64,000 nucleotides of DNA from Puffinus mauretanicus (GCA_023333565.1 JAJKFH010000102.1:3100001-3164000), one strand, 5' to 3'. Numbered from the stretch's first letter, positions 10,326 through 23,928 are shown. Made by a program: numbers and translations. Notes: a model not told the origin generated them from the letters alone.

Positions 10326-13007
10326 CCTACATGACAATCTTTCGGGGTTTTTTTTCTGTCAGCTGGAAAACAACTCTAATATATGTAACTGTTGCATACA
10401 GAAAGGGTACAGAGAAGTTGACAAATATTTGAAATGCTGACTTTGCACATTTCTGATGCATTTTTTATTTTTTTTATGAGGAAAGTTGACCAGAAACACC
10501 TCCATGGTGCATAACTCTCAATTGTTTAGGGGTTTGTAAGTTCCATTTTATTGTTCATGGCATAATTTTTTTTAATCTTGTAGTCTAAAATGGAACAAAA
10601 CCTCACTTTTATGATGTGTAAGCATATATTTTACATTTATTTTCATAACTTTCCATGTAAAGAATCCCTCCAAGGAGCTGTAGTCGGGTTAATAGAGCTG
10701 GAGTCTGAGGCTCCATGGAGCAGGGAAGTCCTTTAGCTCCATTCCATAGCATGGATGATCCTGGCTGCTTTACAGAAACAAAGATGTAAGGGTGTAATTT
10801 GGCAGCACTTGTTCTCAGTAGTTGCAGGATGAAGGGCCTGATGGAAGGTCTTCAGTGAGTTTTGGATCAGATTGTGAAATAGTTTGCCTATGAAACATCA
10901 CAGAATTTAGATTTAAAAATAGATTTTATTGGAGACCAAACTTTTTATATATATAAAAAAACCCCTTCAAAAATATGGTTGGAATAAGTGTTCATGATTC
11001 CTTTAAAATCAAGAAATGAAACCATTTTAGTGATTTCTAAGAAAAGTGAAAGTTAGCATGTAAGAAACAGATGCTGAGTTTTTGGCCCTGTTAAAATTGA
11101 TGACAAAGCTTCTCCCCTATCCAGTTGTAGTCCATTCTCAGATTTGGCAGTCTCACTGATTTTTGGCTGTTGACTGTTTTTAGCAATAATCTCTGGCTGT
11201 AATACACCAGCTTTCTGGATGTCTAGTACCTTAGGCTACTAGATGTCTGTAAATCCTGTATGAATGTTTAGTGCATAAATGCAGAGCATTTCCATTTCAC
11301 ATCCTAGTATGCCTGATGCTTCAGACTGATTCCAATTGAATGCAGTGTCAATCAGTGCAGTAGACTGTAGTTCTAATACAGAAACATTTCAGACTTACTT
11401 ATTTTGACTTGTCATTGTTGACAGATTTGAGAACTCCGCACAGAAATTGCAAAGGTTTAATCAAAAGTCACCATTCTTCTAGAGTAAAACGGACCAGTTG
11501 AACAAAAACCCCATAAAAATCTTGAACCCAGCAGAATGAGTGTGTGTGCAAAATTTAAAGATCCCAAACAGTCTTGTTAAATTCACATTTTATACTGTCA
11601 CAGACAGTCATGGGATGTAAAACAATAGTCTGGCTCTTGCGATAGGTCAAAGGTCTGTTTGCTCTTTCATATTTCTCCTTACTTAATTTGGCAAGTGGAC
11701 ACTCTTTCTGTCAAAGAGAAGAGGCCAAAACAAAGGGCAGTTTTTTTCCAAGTTATTTTTGAAATGCCTTGATTCTTGGATGTCCGATTAAGATATTTTA
11801 GACCTGGCTATCATTACCCTAGAAATCAAATGCCATTGCAGCAGCTTAACACAGGCAGCCAAAATCATTAAAAGCTTTTGAAAAAATTCATCTAAACATA
11901 TTCAGGTTTTGTTCAACTGCCTACAAAACAGCAAGGCACTAATTAGAAGTTTAACAGAGGATTCATATCTTCTCTTACATATCAGTTTTTAACCAAAATT
12001 AAAAAGTTTGTCCTTTAAAGAGCTAAAGATGGAGTCTACTGTGTTCTCCTTTCTATTGTCCTCATGCACATCCATACACCTTTTTCTATATCAGAAATCT
12101 GTTTCTGTGCTTGGGTTATTTCCTCTTTTATGTGTATATATAATAAGCCAAATAGTGAAGAGCTGTGTGCTATGCTTATCTGACATTCACACAAGACAGG
12201 AATTGAATTCTGGAGAGCTTGAGCTGGGCTGCGTGCTTCCCCCACCACGCAGTGACGAGGAGTACTTCCGCTGGGTGGAAGCACCTTATTTGGTGTAAAT
12301 CTCATTAGCATTGTCAGGACCCTATGGAAGAAGCTGCTGTGAGCTCAGGTCTGTCTGATGCTTGCAACATGGATCACTGGGTGACCCACGAGCAACATCG
12401 TAGTATTCAGAAGAGGAGACTTTCCACAGCTCATGCACTTCTTTTTTTTTATGCTGGTCCTCAAATATCAGCCTGAGATTATTCATGGTTTGTCACAGAC
12501 CTGACAACATAGTCCCTGCCTGTGTTTTAAAGCAAAGGTTGTTCTTTGAATGCATTGTTCGACAGACTTTTTTTTTCCCTCAGTATTTCTACAATGTTTT
12601 GCTTTCTTTATCTGCACTTGGCATAAAAACATGAAACTAAACAACTCTAATCAGAATTATTTGTTGGGGAACTGGCAAAGCAACAATTTATTTGAGATAT
12701 TATATCAAACTCTCTTTTAGTCTCAAAGCAAGTCTTGTTACAGTGAATGTCTTTGGGTTTAGACAATTTCCTATACACTGATGCCAGTTTATCTCACTTT
12801 AGACTCTGGTAGGTGATCTTTCCCGGACTCAGGTTATCTACCTGCAGAGAATGGATGGTTATTCTCAATAACTTTCAACCCTATGTAGCTGTAAGATGTT
12901 AAATAGCTTTCTTATTATTTATTTTTAAAGAAATCTTTAAAAGATACCTTCCTTCTATAGTGTAAAATGGCATTAAGTTCAAGCTGTCAGGCATTGCTTT
13001 TTCTGTG
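10326..13007. other. Unannotated non-coding sequence
   Basis: No gene or family-level repeat is seen. A short palindromic AT stretch (TTTTTATATATATAAAAA) lies near 10940. The frame open at 12199-12297 on the plus strand contains several CpG but matches nothing I know. Confidence 0.55.
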
Positions 13008-13160
13008 TTGATCTCAAAGTTCTTTACAAAGGAGCTTGGCATTGTTTTCCCTTTTGTCAGTCTGAGGAATTGAAGCACAAAAAAGAAAAATGACTCCTGC
13101 GACAGCAGCAGGCTGGAGTTGATGCCAGCCAAGCGCTTTGTGCACTATGTCACGCTGTGC
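13008..13160 (-). repeat. MIR-like SINE relic, antisense, well preserved
   Basis: This is one of the clearer copies. On the plus strand, ATCTCAAAGTTCTTTACAAA is followed by ATTGTTTTCCCTTTTGTCAG, GAGGAATTGAAGCACAAAAA, AATGACT and GCTGGAGTTGATGCCAGCC. It ends in AGCGCTTTGTGCACTATG then TCACGCTG, the reverse complement of the SINE's 5' 'cagcgtggtctagtgg...gagca' region. The order is complete from tail-proximal to head. Not active. Confidence 0.75.
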
Positions 13161-16100
13161 TTTGAAGGGCACTAATCTCACAGTCCAACTAGTATCAAAC
13201 ATGCTACTAAAACCATTGTAACATTATTAATCAAGGAGATAGATGGGATATGAAAACAGAAAAATACTTTTTACAACAGTCCATGGCGTCATAGAGCCAT
13301 AGCAAATGACAAATCCTTTCGAAAAATTCCTCAAAGGGCAGAATTAGATTAACTTTTTAAAAGAGATTCAAGTAATAGCATAACTTGTGCTCTGTCACAC
13401 GACATTTTAGCGTGCACAAGTGAGCCAGACACTCTGTTATTTTAACCCACATTCAACATTCCTATCAGTAAATCTGCACAAAGGGCCCCGTATCCATATC
13501 TTCTGCGGTACTATCATTAAATCTCTTTTTTTGCTACTGCCTGGAATTTCATTATGAACCATTAGTGATGTAATACTAAACCTACGGAATCTTAAACATG
13601 TCTTAAAATCTGTGGAATAAATTAGACTCCTACCAAATAACAAATGGAGTACCAACAAAAAATGTTGCATCTTTTTCAAATCACTCATTCCAATTTTTTC
13701 CCAAACATGTCTGAACTCAAATGTCTCAAAATAAACTTGCTTCAGTAGATCTGTTTTCCAATAAATGTTGTTTCTCTTTTCTTCTCTCCCTTGTTCCCAA
13801 GACACTATTTGCTCGTTCATTTAAATACAAAATGTCTGTTATATGCTGCCCTCTTTTGCATGAAGAGTGTTTGAGTTGCTTCTGGTTGCTGTAGGAGCCT
13901 GCCTTTGGATTTTTCCTGCAATTGTGGGATTCTGTGAGAGTCTTTCTCACTTTTATATTCTGAGATCTCCCAATGTTTCATGAATTAGTTATGTGCACCA
14001 TATCAGTCTGAAGCGAACAGAGTGAAATTTGTGTCTTTGAGAAGCTCCTCAGCTCATAAAGGAGGGCATGATTTACACTGTAGCCACTGGTAAAAAGAAA
14101 AAAAAGCTTTAAAATGTACCTTTAATTATATGGGGAGTGATTCAGGGATGTTCCGGATCCTCTGTAAAATGTTTAGCTGGCACAGAATCATGCTTCTATC
14201 AGAAACAGGAGTAAAAATGGAAGGGTGTGCTTTAAAAGCAGCAGAACTTCAGCAGCCAAACAAGGAAAGAACTGCCTGCTTCTGATTTTTAGTCTATAGA
14301 AAGGCATGTGCATGTGTTTTTTCTGGAAGTGCTACAGAAGCTGTTCTTCTGGAGCTGGTATTTAGCGTTGAACCAGTGCTGACTAGAGGTTGGAAAGCGG
14401 GATGGGGGGTACTGGCAGGAGCGCAGCGTGCTCGGGGGTGTCACGGTCCTGCCGACTGTGGGGAGATGCTGCCCCGTAGGCCTTGCTTGCACTGTGCAAG
14501 GATGTGACAAAGGACGGACCAGTGGGCAAGGGAGTGTGTCCTGCAAGCTCATGTATATGCTTGGCTGCTAGGATGGATCAGGAGCTATGCTTAGGAAAAA
14601 TGACTCACTGCTGGCTCCCTTACTGCAAGGCGTGGGAATGAGCTGAGGTCCAGAGCGGTCTCAGCCAGAGTGTGAACATCCATTAATACTCCGTCTTCAG
14701 TGCGCTCACTGCCATATTTGCTTGTCTAGCTGTCCTCCTCGCTCTGGAGCAACAAGTTGTAAGGCTTTGCCATCAGTTCGCTGCCTTATCTTGGGGTGTG
14801 CTTTTATCTCTAAATGCATGGCTTTGACAGCTTTGTGACAATGTTATGCCTTCGTACTGCTGACACACAACCTTCAGACCCATCCAACTCTTGGCCTGTC
14901 CTGAAGCTATGCTGGGTGCCTGCTGCCAACACAGCATTTGTTAAAAGTGAGTATTTGATGCTCAGTGCATTCCCCACTTGTAGAACTATAATTGTCCTAC
15001 TGATTTGTCCTCCTGATGCCTGTAAGATGACCTTTGCTTCAAAAGCCTTATGTTTTTATGAACAAAGGCTAAATTTCAGCACTGTAGCAAAGTCGCAGAC
15101 TAGGCAAAATGTTGTTTGGCTTGTATTTTATTCCTTACGTTAGCACAGATTGAAACTCCAGAGAATTAAGTTAAGAAAATGAGGGGTGAAGTAAAAATTA
15201 TGTGTTTTATAATATAGACTACCAATGGTCAGTTTAAATGTGCAGGTGGCACTCAACTAGGTCTGCCAGCGTGTACCAAAGTAGGAATAACCCCAGGGGC
15301 AGGAGCTGGAGCATTGGTTGAGGCGTTCAGCATGGTGTGACTGGGTGCTAGAGAACCTTCAGAGCAGATGATGCTTTAAATTGCACTCTTCCTTTGAGAG
15401 CCTGATGACAAACTTGTCAAAAACAGCTTTGCAGATTTAAACAACGAAACCAAACAAAACTTCCCTCCCACAAACCCCTGTCTCTTCAGAGTTTTCTTTT
15501 CTTTGAGCTATAAATTCACTGCTGATATTGGCTTAGGAATTGGGTGGCTGCCCAATACAGTTGTCCCACAAAAATGTACAGAATCTCTATCTTTCAGTCT
15601 CCTATAAAGAAAAACATGGAACAAAAATGTCAGGGGAAAAATGTGTAAAATAGGTCATGACCTTCTTCAGAGTAAATATATGCAAGACTTAAAGGATCCT
15701 CAAAAAAGCCATTCTTTTCTAAAATGCAATGTTTCTGTTGATGATTGATACCAGAATTGACAGAGGCAGTAGGATAGATGGGTGGGTGGTGGGAGTTTTA
15801 AACGTCTGATCAGAGATTCTGCCCACACGCATCGCATTCATGCATATGCTGTGTTTTTGTAGGCTGACACGGAAGCAACAGAGAACCTGCATTGCTTTTT
15901 TTCCTGTTATATATTGGATATCACATGTTGAGTTGTCATCAAATTATTGTTAACACAAATTGTCAGAAATTCAGCTTCATGTTTGAATTATGAAAGGGAC
16001 TACAAGCTGTACTTTGAGCAAGGTTATTGATAACTGTGCTTTTTCACATCAGTGATGAAAAATACTGTGAAAAAGTAAGTGCTACTCTAGTTCAAGTAAC

Positions 16101-16225
16101 AGGTCTCTTTTAAATGCTGCTAGAGGAGAAATTAAAGGACTTCTTTTAATAGGTAAGATAAAAGTGTAACAAGTTACCAGGCAGAATTCTTGTTTTGCCA
16201 TTTTTACTATGTCCCTTTAACCTGT
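13161..16225. other. Unannotated non-coding sequence with a CpG-richer pocket
   Basis: No gene is recognised. 14390-14500 is richer in G, C and CpG than its surroundings. Minus-strand frames at 13437-13820 and a plus-strand frame at 14814-15143 are open for over 100 codons but resemble no protein I know and show no splice context. Confidence 0.5.
14390..14500. other. CpG-richer pocket
   Basis: About eight CpG dinucleotides fall within roughly 110 bases (for example AAAGCGGG, GAGCGCAGCGTGCTCGGG, CACGGT, GCCGACTG) in otherwise CpG-poor sequence. It is too short for a standard CpG island, and no promoter motif is evident. It may be an old GC-rich insertion or a small conserved element. Confidence 0.35.
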
Positions 16226-16285
16226 CATATCTATACATATATGTATGTGTATATATATACACAAATATACATATATTTATATAAA
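16226..16285. repeat. AT/CA-rich degenerate microsatellite
   Basis: Imperfect (TA)n/(CA)n and TATATG units run through this stretch, for example CATATATGTATGTGTATATA. It is simple sequence, able to form weak hairpins. Confidence 0.8.
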
Positions 16286-18655
16286 GCTTGTGAAAAATGA
16301 CATCTTAAGTGAGATTTCTGAAAGCACCTGAGAAGTCTATAAGCTGCAACCTATTACCCCCTTCTGCACATTTCTGTCTTCAGCCTTGGTCGGCTGTAGG
16401 AGTTGGGAATTTGCATCGGAGGATAACTACCCTATCAAGCATTTCAGATGTGGTTGTGTATATGTGTGACTCTGCACTGTGGGTTGCTTGCTATTAGGAC
16501 ATCAAAGAGGAGCTGCTGTCTGTGATGGGTGGTGGTTTTCATGTTGTCTCTTCAGGTGATCGTAAGTGTTGCTGCTTGCACTGAAAGATATTTTTGCCAT
16601 TTGTCTCTTTTAAAATGTCTGCAGCCCAGATCCACTTGGGTTGTGATGTCTTTTGATCTTGGGAGCTGAATAAAACCAGGCCAAGTAATCCCTGGGAACT
16701 TCTGCAGCCAGAATTGCTGGAAAGCAGGGTAATTCAGCACATATAGTGCTTTCCTCTGAATCAGCACCACACCTGATATGGTTTCAATGAGTTGCTTGGC
16801 TGCTGTTCATGCCTCCTGCTTTAATAGCTCTGAGCCAGGGCTCCAAAGATGTTCAGAAATCAAAGTTTGATTTCTATAGGTATTTAAATGTTTGTGCCAT
16901 AATGGGGGGGAGCTGTCCTCAGCATTTTTGCCAAACAAAACTTCAAAGGGTATGGCATTTCATGGGTGTGGCATGAAGTAAGACATTGTGTTTCCTTATT
17001 TAGGTTATAGAAAAGAGGATCAAGCCCCTTCCAGGAGAATGGAAGTAGGTAGCCCTTGGTGCCATCACTTTTGTTTGCTAATGCAGGCTCTACCATCTAA
17101 GTGTTCCCACATTTAATACCACGGAACAGGCCCATCAGGATTGCCCTGCTGTGACAGACTACGGTGCCTCAATCCAATTTCCAATCGGCATGTAATATCC
17201 TGACACTATTACTTGATGATGCGGGAAAGGACCAGTCTGCAGGCACCCATCTTTGTGAAACGGGGTGTGTGTGAAGCCCTGCAGCTCATCTTCCTCAGAG
17301 CTCAGGCCTGATTCTACAGCTCCTGTGCTCACATCGCCTGGCTTGACCTGATATCAAATAAGCAGCAGTGTAAGAGTGAATGAGATCTCATATTCATTCA
17401 TGTCGCCAAAATGGCCTAAACCATTAAGAAGCTGTGCTCTGAGCTGATCTGGACAACCTACAGGCACTCCAGGTTTTAAGGACTAGCTCAGAAAACTTAC
17501 AAATGTTTTTGTAGTGTACCATTAAGTTTTATTTTGAGGAAGGGGAGAGATAGACAATGTATACTTGGTTGTTTTGTTTGACCTACAAAGAATTATGGTG
17601 CTATCCCATGTTTACATAAAGCTTGCTCCAGTATGCAAAAGTAACCCACAGAAGCCAGCTTGCTTATTGTAGTGGTCAAGTTAAATTGAAGGGAAGGAAT
17701 TTCTCAAAAATATTAGACTAATGCCTTGTGATCTAAGCTATAATGACTTTATTTTCTGAAAATGATCATTTCCCCCTTCCTACAGAGAACAGAATTTCAC
17801 CTTGAAAAAGAGCAATGGAAAAACATGCTTTAGTTTGCTTATAAAAATGTAAATGGTCTGAATCTCTGTTTAGAATTAGCTATCTCTAGCTATAAAATTA
17901 TGAAAGAAAGATAGTACCTACAACTTGAAGAGGAAGTTTATATTTCCACAACTGTTTGGGTTTGGTACCCATACCTCCACTTCCCCAACCTGGTAATTAG
18001 TTGATCAATATGTAAGTAAATATAAGGATGAGAGGATCTACAGGAAAGATTAAAGAAATAATAAGGTAAATCCATTTGTATCACACTTTGGCCTCCTTTA
18101 GGAAAGAAGTGCAAGATAATTAAGTCTCAGCTTGTCTTTTGGTATGGCATCCAAAGGCTGCTTGAGTATGAACCAAAAAGATCAGTTTTATACAATCTTT
18201 TTAGTTGTTGGTGTCCCTTGACTTCGATATTTTGCAGGCTATATAGTATAAAACAGCGTAAAAGTGTATCAACAAGTGGATAAACACTCCTCTGGCTCAA
18301 ATCCTGCCTAGTCATTAGTGTTCACTCATTCGTAGTTTTTAATTTCATAGATGTTTCATTGTTGTTTCCTTTTAGGAGAGAATTCAGGTTTTGATAGCTT
18401 TGAGGGCACAAATACAGACTTTATGCATGGAAAATGTCATTGCAATTAGGAAATAAACGGTGTAAAATATATTCATTAATTTTGTTTCACTGAGGAATTC
18501 TTGAAGAGATGTGGCATAATGGATTTTTTTGGTGGTTTTTTTTTTTTGGTACTGTCTTCAGACTACAAAATAAAATGAGCCCATGAAAGAAAAACATGTC
18601 CTTGGTCAGGTATATGTGTGTGCATGTATGTTTTGGCTCTGCCTCAACAAGTGTG
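16286..18655. other. Unannotated non-coding sequence
   Basis: No gene is seen. A short stretch near 17300-17340 (CAGGCCTGATTCTACAG) recalls the start of a dispersed ancient reptile and bird repeat but is too short to assign. A T13 run lies near 18535-18548. Confidence 0.5.
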
Positions 18656-18736
18656 TGCCTAACTTCAAGTAGGTGAGTAATCTTGTTTGGCTGGTGAGGA
18701 GCATGCTTAAGTACCTTGTGAATGTGAGCACTTAAG
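18656..18736. repeat. Decayed palindromic archosaur-type repeat
   Basis: GTGCCTAACTTCAAGTAGGTGAGTAATC and, further on, GCATGCTTAAGTACCTT and GAGCACTTAAG recall the two arms of an element known from turtle, crocodile and bird DNA. In that element, 'gcatgcttaagtgctttgc' arms flank a 'gagtagtcccattgaagtcaatgggactactc' centre. This copy is much more decayed than the one at 35391-35464. The family assignment is from memory. Confidence 0.4.
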
Positions 18737-19157
18737 AATGAGGTGATGTTAAGGTATCACAGGAAACAAGGCTAAGTGAAAGTCTTAGAACAGAAATGAG
18801 ATGTTCTTCTGATTAAGACTAATGTCCACCTTTGATGGAACTTTCTCTGAAATATCTCAGCAGTTAGGAAGTTCCAGAATTTAATGCTGTTTAACTCTAC
18901 TATATTGCACCTTTGAATTTTTGTTTTCCTCGTCATATGTAAATGGTAGTTTATTTCTTTTTTTCATGGCTACAGTAAGCTATGTAGGGTGAGCAGTGTG
19001 AAAGTTGAATTCCTGCTTGAAAGAACTGGATCACCTCATGTAGCTACATGACTCCTGAATGGCATGTCAGTCATTGGATTTTATTAATGACTGGAGCAGT
19101 TTTGCATTTTATTGATGCAATGATGGATCTAGATTTTTCTCTGAATTAGAACATTCA

Positions 19158-19190
19158 ACTACTATTGACTTTAATGGGAGTTTTATTGAG
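19158..19190. repeat. Fragment of an ancient dispersed repeat
   Basis: CTATTGACTTTAATGGGAGTTTT matches the 'cattgacttcaatgggagtttt' segment that recurs in non-coding DNA of turtles, crocodiles and birds. Short and uncertain. Confidence 0.35.
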
Positions 19191-19304
19191 GCTGAGATGG
19201 TCCAGAAACCTGGACCTCTGCAATGCTCAGAGGGAATCTGTATTCCTTTCACTAGGTCTCCTGGATTTGGCAAACCTCAAAAAAAGTGAATCTCTTCAGC
19301 ACTT

Positions 19305-19346
19305 ACTGCGATGCAGTCTTAGGAAGGTCCAACTGCGATGCAGTCT
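19305..19346. repeat. Duplicated mini-hairpin, 27-base spacing
   Basis: ACTGCGATGCAGTCT occurs at 19305-19319 and again at 19332-19346. Each copy is itself a hairpin, with ACTGC and GCAGT arms around a GAT loop. The flanks (TAGGAA and GTAGGAAC) are also similar, so this is one 27-base tandem duplication. Confidence 0.85.
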
Positions 19347-22300
19347 GTAGGAACTGCCGCCTCAGCTGGACACAGCTGATTTTCCATCTGGTAATTCTTG
19401 GGCCAACAAAGGTGTTTCTTGTTTTTGTAAAACAACAGGGTACAAGTTGTGTTTAGCCATGGTGGAGCACAGTACTGTATGTGTTGTCAGACTTTGATTC
19501 CCCCCATCATCCCATCACGTACTGTCTTCATAAGACCTCATTTGGCAGGCAGTATAAAATTTAAAACAAACCCCTCAAAATTCCCTAAGATAAGCAACCG
19601 CCTCCGACACTACTGCTTAGGGATTTAGAAGAAATGGCAAAAAATGCAGTGTCACTTGCAAAAACATGATATATTTTTCCAGAGCTTTGTCAAATCTCCT
19701 GCTCGAGCCAGTTAGTCTAATGAATACTCTTAAACACATCTGCTGATGGTGTTGATTAGGTGGAGAACAGGGAAGGTAAACTGTGTATTTGTCTAATTAA
19801 AGGCTGATTGTGAAGTCAGCTCATCTTTGAGAAATCTTTCTGCACCTAGTTTAACAGATAAATGAAGTTAATCTGGACCTTGTGATACCAGCCTTTTGTC
19901 TTTTGACTATATAGACTTTTGGAAGTTTTGTCTTTTCACTGCCTCTGTAGATGAAAGGGGATGGGAGCCATCAGGGCCCCTGAGCAGCTTCCCAGTTGGC
20001 TTATGTTACTCCAAGTGGGATATCTGAGTCTGTTCTCCCAGGAACTCCCTCCAGTTCTCCTGCTGAGGCATTGCTCAGAGGCAATTTCCAGTCTCACCAC
20101 ACACTGCCCAAGCTGCTATCATTTATCCTGGCTATTACTTGGAGGTGGCTGTTCTATCACTGTAACAATCACAAAGTGGCCAAGTACGTGTAAAGGCAGA
20201 CAAACAGTCTGTCACTAAAAACTGTGTAAATGCACTCCAGCAGCTATGCAGAAATAGCCAAATGTTTTTGCATCTTTGACTGGAGGCAGCCAGCAATCAA
20301 GGAATTGTCCTGGTCTACAGCCAAAACAAATAGGGAATTCCCTCAGATATTTTTTGTGAAGAGAATCATGGGGGCATAATCAGGTTTGGCTCCATATTAA
20401 TCAGTGCAGTTTGGCTATTAAAATTCTCAGTTCTGTGGCTGATGCTTCCCAGACTGTTCTCAGGATTGCATTACACTGTGATTGGGTTACGGTCATGGCA
20501 GCAGGATCAGGTTAAATGGAGCAGTTTTCCCTGCAAGTGGAAGCAACTCTTTTCCCTTAATGGGACTTCGGATGCATAGTGCAGTCTGCCCTTTCTTGCT
20601 CGGGATTTTCTTCTTTCTCACGGAGGAGTCACTGGAAAAAGAAAAGCAGCTGCAAGTCAGCTTAGTCAGTGGTGCAATAGTATCTAGCAACTGCAGCAAG
20701 GATCGAGATCTGGTCTGCTTTCTAGATCATCCTTACTGTAAAGTTCTTCTGCCTTTGGTGCCCTCTTCATTCCCACCCACAAACACTTCTGTCTTTCCAG
20801 TGCCTGTGATAACCATTTGGTTACTCAAAGAATCCCTTGGGAACTGAAGAGGCAGCATCTTCCAGGCTCAGGGGCATCATAACTGGTGAGATATGCTATT
20901 AATGCTTATATACATATGTATAAAATTCCCTGGAGGTATTTTCTGTCCAGTTGAGACAATTGCTATCATGAGCAGCACTTTAGTGTTAGCTTAGTTTCCT
21001 TTGAAACTCAAGGTCTGGTGTGGAAAGAAGCCATTCTGGGTGGTTAGTATTAGCTTAATTTAACACATTGAGAAGATACTTTATGGGAGTCTTTAATTGA
21101 ACTGACTGTCAGAAATTGCTTGGGTATTTGGAAGTCTTCCACCCTGATGTTTCCTTTTGTTAGTGTTTTGCGTGCTAAGGACTATGACTAAGTATGTGCA
21201 CAGTAATCTAGCTCTCTGAAACGCTGGAGAAATTCTTCCCCATTGTGGCTCCTGCGGTCCCTGGACATTACCTGAATGGGAAGGGAGCATTTCTTCCCTT
21301 GAGAAGGCCTAACTCTTATTTGTCTTTGTCATTAAACTCACACGCGACATCTTTGCACACACACGTCAGTTATACGTGCAGGGTACAGACTGTGGTAGTT
21401 ATTTCAGCTCAACAGCCATACTAGTCTTTCTCCTAGTGAATATGGAGACTATTATATGTCATTAAGATAATAATGTTGCTGAATATGTTAGCAAAGTCAA
21501 TGACTCTATATTCCCTAGGTGTTCTGGTTTTAGTTTGATAGGGATGTGTAAAACAATTCTGCTTGCCAGGTGGGAGGAAATTTGCCTTTTAAAAGATTGT
21601 TGCTTCAGCACTTGATAGGATTCTTGCTAAGCAATGATAATAATAATAAATGTTCCCAGGCTACACTTGTTTTATAATTGCTGTTTAGCACAAATTGCTC
21701 CAAGTGAGGGAACTCCATCATTTTGACTACACAGGTGGGGTTATGATGTCACGCGTAGCAAATTCACTGATCCAAAAGGATGGGACATTTATATAAAATA
21801 ATAATACAATACAGAGTTACAGTCATGAAGACTAAGAAAAACAATTAAAAGCGTTTTGAAACTTAAGCGAAGAAGTCAACCTTGATGAGGAGGTGAGGAA
21901 GGGACTTGCCTTGAATGGTTACCCTGTTTATTGAACACCTCTCTGAAATGACCGGCTGCTATCAAGGGCTGTGTCTTGGATGAGAGATATCACAGATCTG
22001 ATCTTGACTTTTCCCATGAAGGTAATGTTTTGTAAGTGTCCCAAGAAGTCACGATCATATACATGGCAGCACTGATGGCTATTGTGTCTGCGTTAACTCT
22101 TAGGGAGTGAATAGCAGATAAAGGTTTGCCTTTGAGTTGTGTTGCCTGTCTTATACCATTTTTATAGTCCACCTTTTATGATGACTGGTGTTCATCAGGC
22201 AGATCCAGGAGTCCCAAGCAGGGCAGAGTCCTAAGCGCATACTGAGTTTGTGTGGTCAGCCGTAGCTTGCCTGCTCTTCTAGGCTCTGGCTATCACAGCT

Positions 22301-23209
22301 TGGGTCAGGAGATGAGGGAAAGGAGAGCCAGGGTGAGCTGGGCTAAAGCTAGGAGGAACCTAAAAGTGATAGGATGTTGGACAATATTGGCTCCCAAACC
22401 TTTTTTTTTTCATTTGCACGTAGAAGTGTAAAGGCTCCGGTTTCAGTCCTTGGGAATAATTATTCCTTAAGCAGTGGAAAACAATGCAAATGCAATTGGT
22501 GAGCTGTCCTGACAAAGGCATGTCAGAGTAAAATTTTTTTTTGAGGCTGTTAACTATGCTGACTAACAGAGAGTTGGTTAATTCTGTAAGGATAATGTTT
22601 TGGGCAAATTCCCAGCCTCCAAATGTCTGCAGGCAGACTTGTCCATATTTGTGGTATATTTGAGGTCTAGTGTTCCTCCTTTGGGCCATATATTTTAAGA
22701 GGAAATTTTAATGGAAGGAAACATTGTTGCAGAGTAACAGCCTTCTCTGAAGCACTTTCCAAAGAAATGTTAAGGCCAAAGGTCTTGTTTTTACAGGGCA
22801 AAAGATGTGAACCCTCTAATATTTACTCAGTTATAAATAGCGATGGGCAAGGCTCTAAGGATGGATTCCTGGGAGATTATATCAGGGGTGGTTATTCCCC
22901 AAACTGAGCAAAGGCAACAGTTGTCTTTAATTGTTGCATCCTCTTTGGCACAGAGAATGGCATTATCGTTAAACAGATAGCAAATAACTGTAATAAATTT
23001 ATGAGTTTTTCATTCCTCTGCTCAGATGCCTCTTTTCTCTCTTCAGTACAAACAAGAATGAAAATGTGTCTTATTTCTAATAAGAGATGGCAGTTTGACA
23101 CTGGGGGAATCTTCATTCCAAATATTTTCGTTCTCCAGCCATGGCAGCAGTGATGCAGATTGCATTAGTATTAGTATTAGGACTGTGCAGATGGTAGGAG
23201 AAAGTGCAA
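19347..23209. other. Unannotated non-coding sequence
   Basis: No gene or repeat family is recognised. The plus-strand frame at 20482-20847 is open for 121 codons but resembles no known protein. A (TTAGTA)-type triplet is at 23163-23181. Confidence 0.55.
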
Positions 23210-23372
23210 CCCGGTGGGGGGAAGCACTTAACTGGGATGCAGGAGGCGCTGCTGTTGAACGACCAACGGGGCTTGGGAAGGTAACTGCGTTTATCCATGC
23301 CTCTCTTCCCCCATCTGTAAACAGAAAGGAAGATGATTACTTTTCTTTGAGAGCTGCTGTTTGCAAATGTTG
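23210..23372 (+). repeat. MIR-like SINE relic, well preserved
   Basis: The order is that of a sense MIR-type SINE: AAGCACTTAACTGGGATGCA then GGAGGCGCTGCTGTTGAACG (head, B-box side). GGGCTTGGGAAGGTAACTGC and CCATGCCTCTCTTCCCCCAT plus CTGTAAACAGAAAGGAAGA form the conserved core ('cttgggcaagtcactt...ctcagtttccccatctgtaaaatggggat'), followed by TGATTACTTTTCTTTGAGAG. It is diverged and has no active promoter or clean target-site duplication. Confidence 0.75.
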
Positions 23373-23904
23373 TGTTACTGTCAGCTGAAAACAAAATCTG
23401 CTAATATCATTGCTGATAAATAGATGAATGTTAGCTAATTCAATTAACAGATTAGTTCGCCTCCCACAGTGAAATTTAGCCTCTTACAGTGCAGGTCTTA
23501 TAAAGCTCAGCATGCAATTTGTGCATTGCCAAAGAGTTAACGTGAAACCCAAGTGATGCATAAGCCTTGCTAAAAAGGCTGAAGGCCAGAGCCTTCATAA
23601 TGCCTCGACTTCCAAACAGAGTTATAGCATTTGAGGTGTGTTTGTAGACTCATGGGTCTGCCTGGAACCACAGGGCAGTCCTGGTGCATATGAGGCATCT
23701 GTCTTGTTCATATGCATCGCCAGGAAAATAATACCTAGATGTAAAATTTTAAAAAATAAGAAAATGCACAGCATTAATTCTTAGAAAAGGAGTGCAGTTG
23801 CTGGTTTGCTTTCTAATTTTCTATATCAGGAATGAATGTATGGTAACTAAACTGACTGGGAAATGTGTTTGGTAGTAAATGCATTAGCTAAGACCTCAAA
23901 TAGC

Positions 23905-23928
23905 AAAAAAAAAAAAAAAAAAAAAAAA
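23905..23928 (+). repeat. A24 homopolymer
   Basis: Twenty-four uninterrupted A. No recognisable retroposed body lies upstream. Confidence 0.95.

Noticed and set aside
13437..13820. Minus-strand open frame of 127 codons
   Set aside because: No recognisable motif, no splice sites in context, and AT-rich composition like the surroundings. Consistent with chance.
20482..20847. Plus-strand open frame of 121 codons
   Set aside because: No recognisable domain, and the composition is not codon-like.
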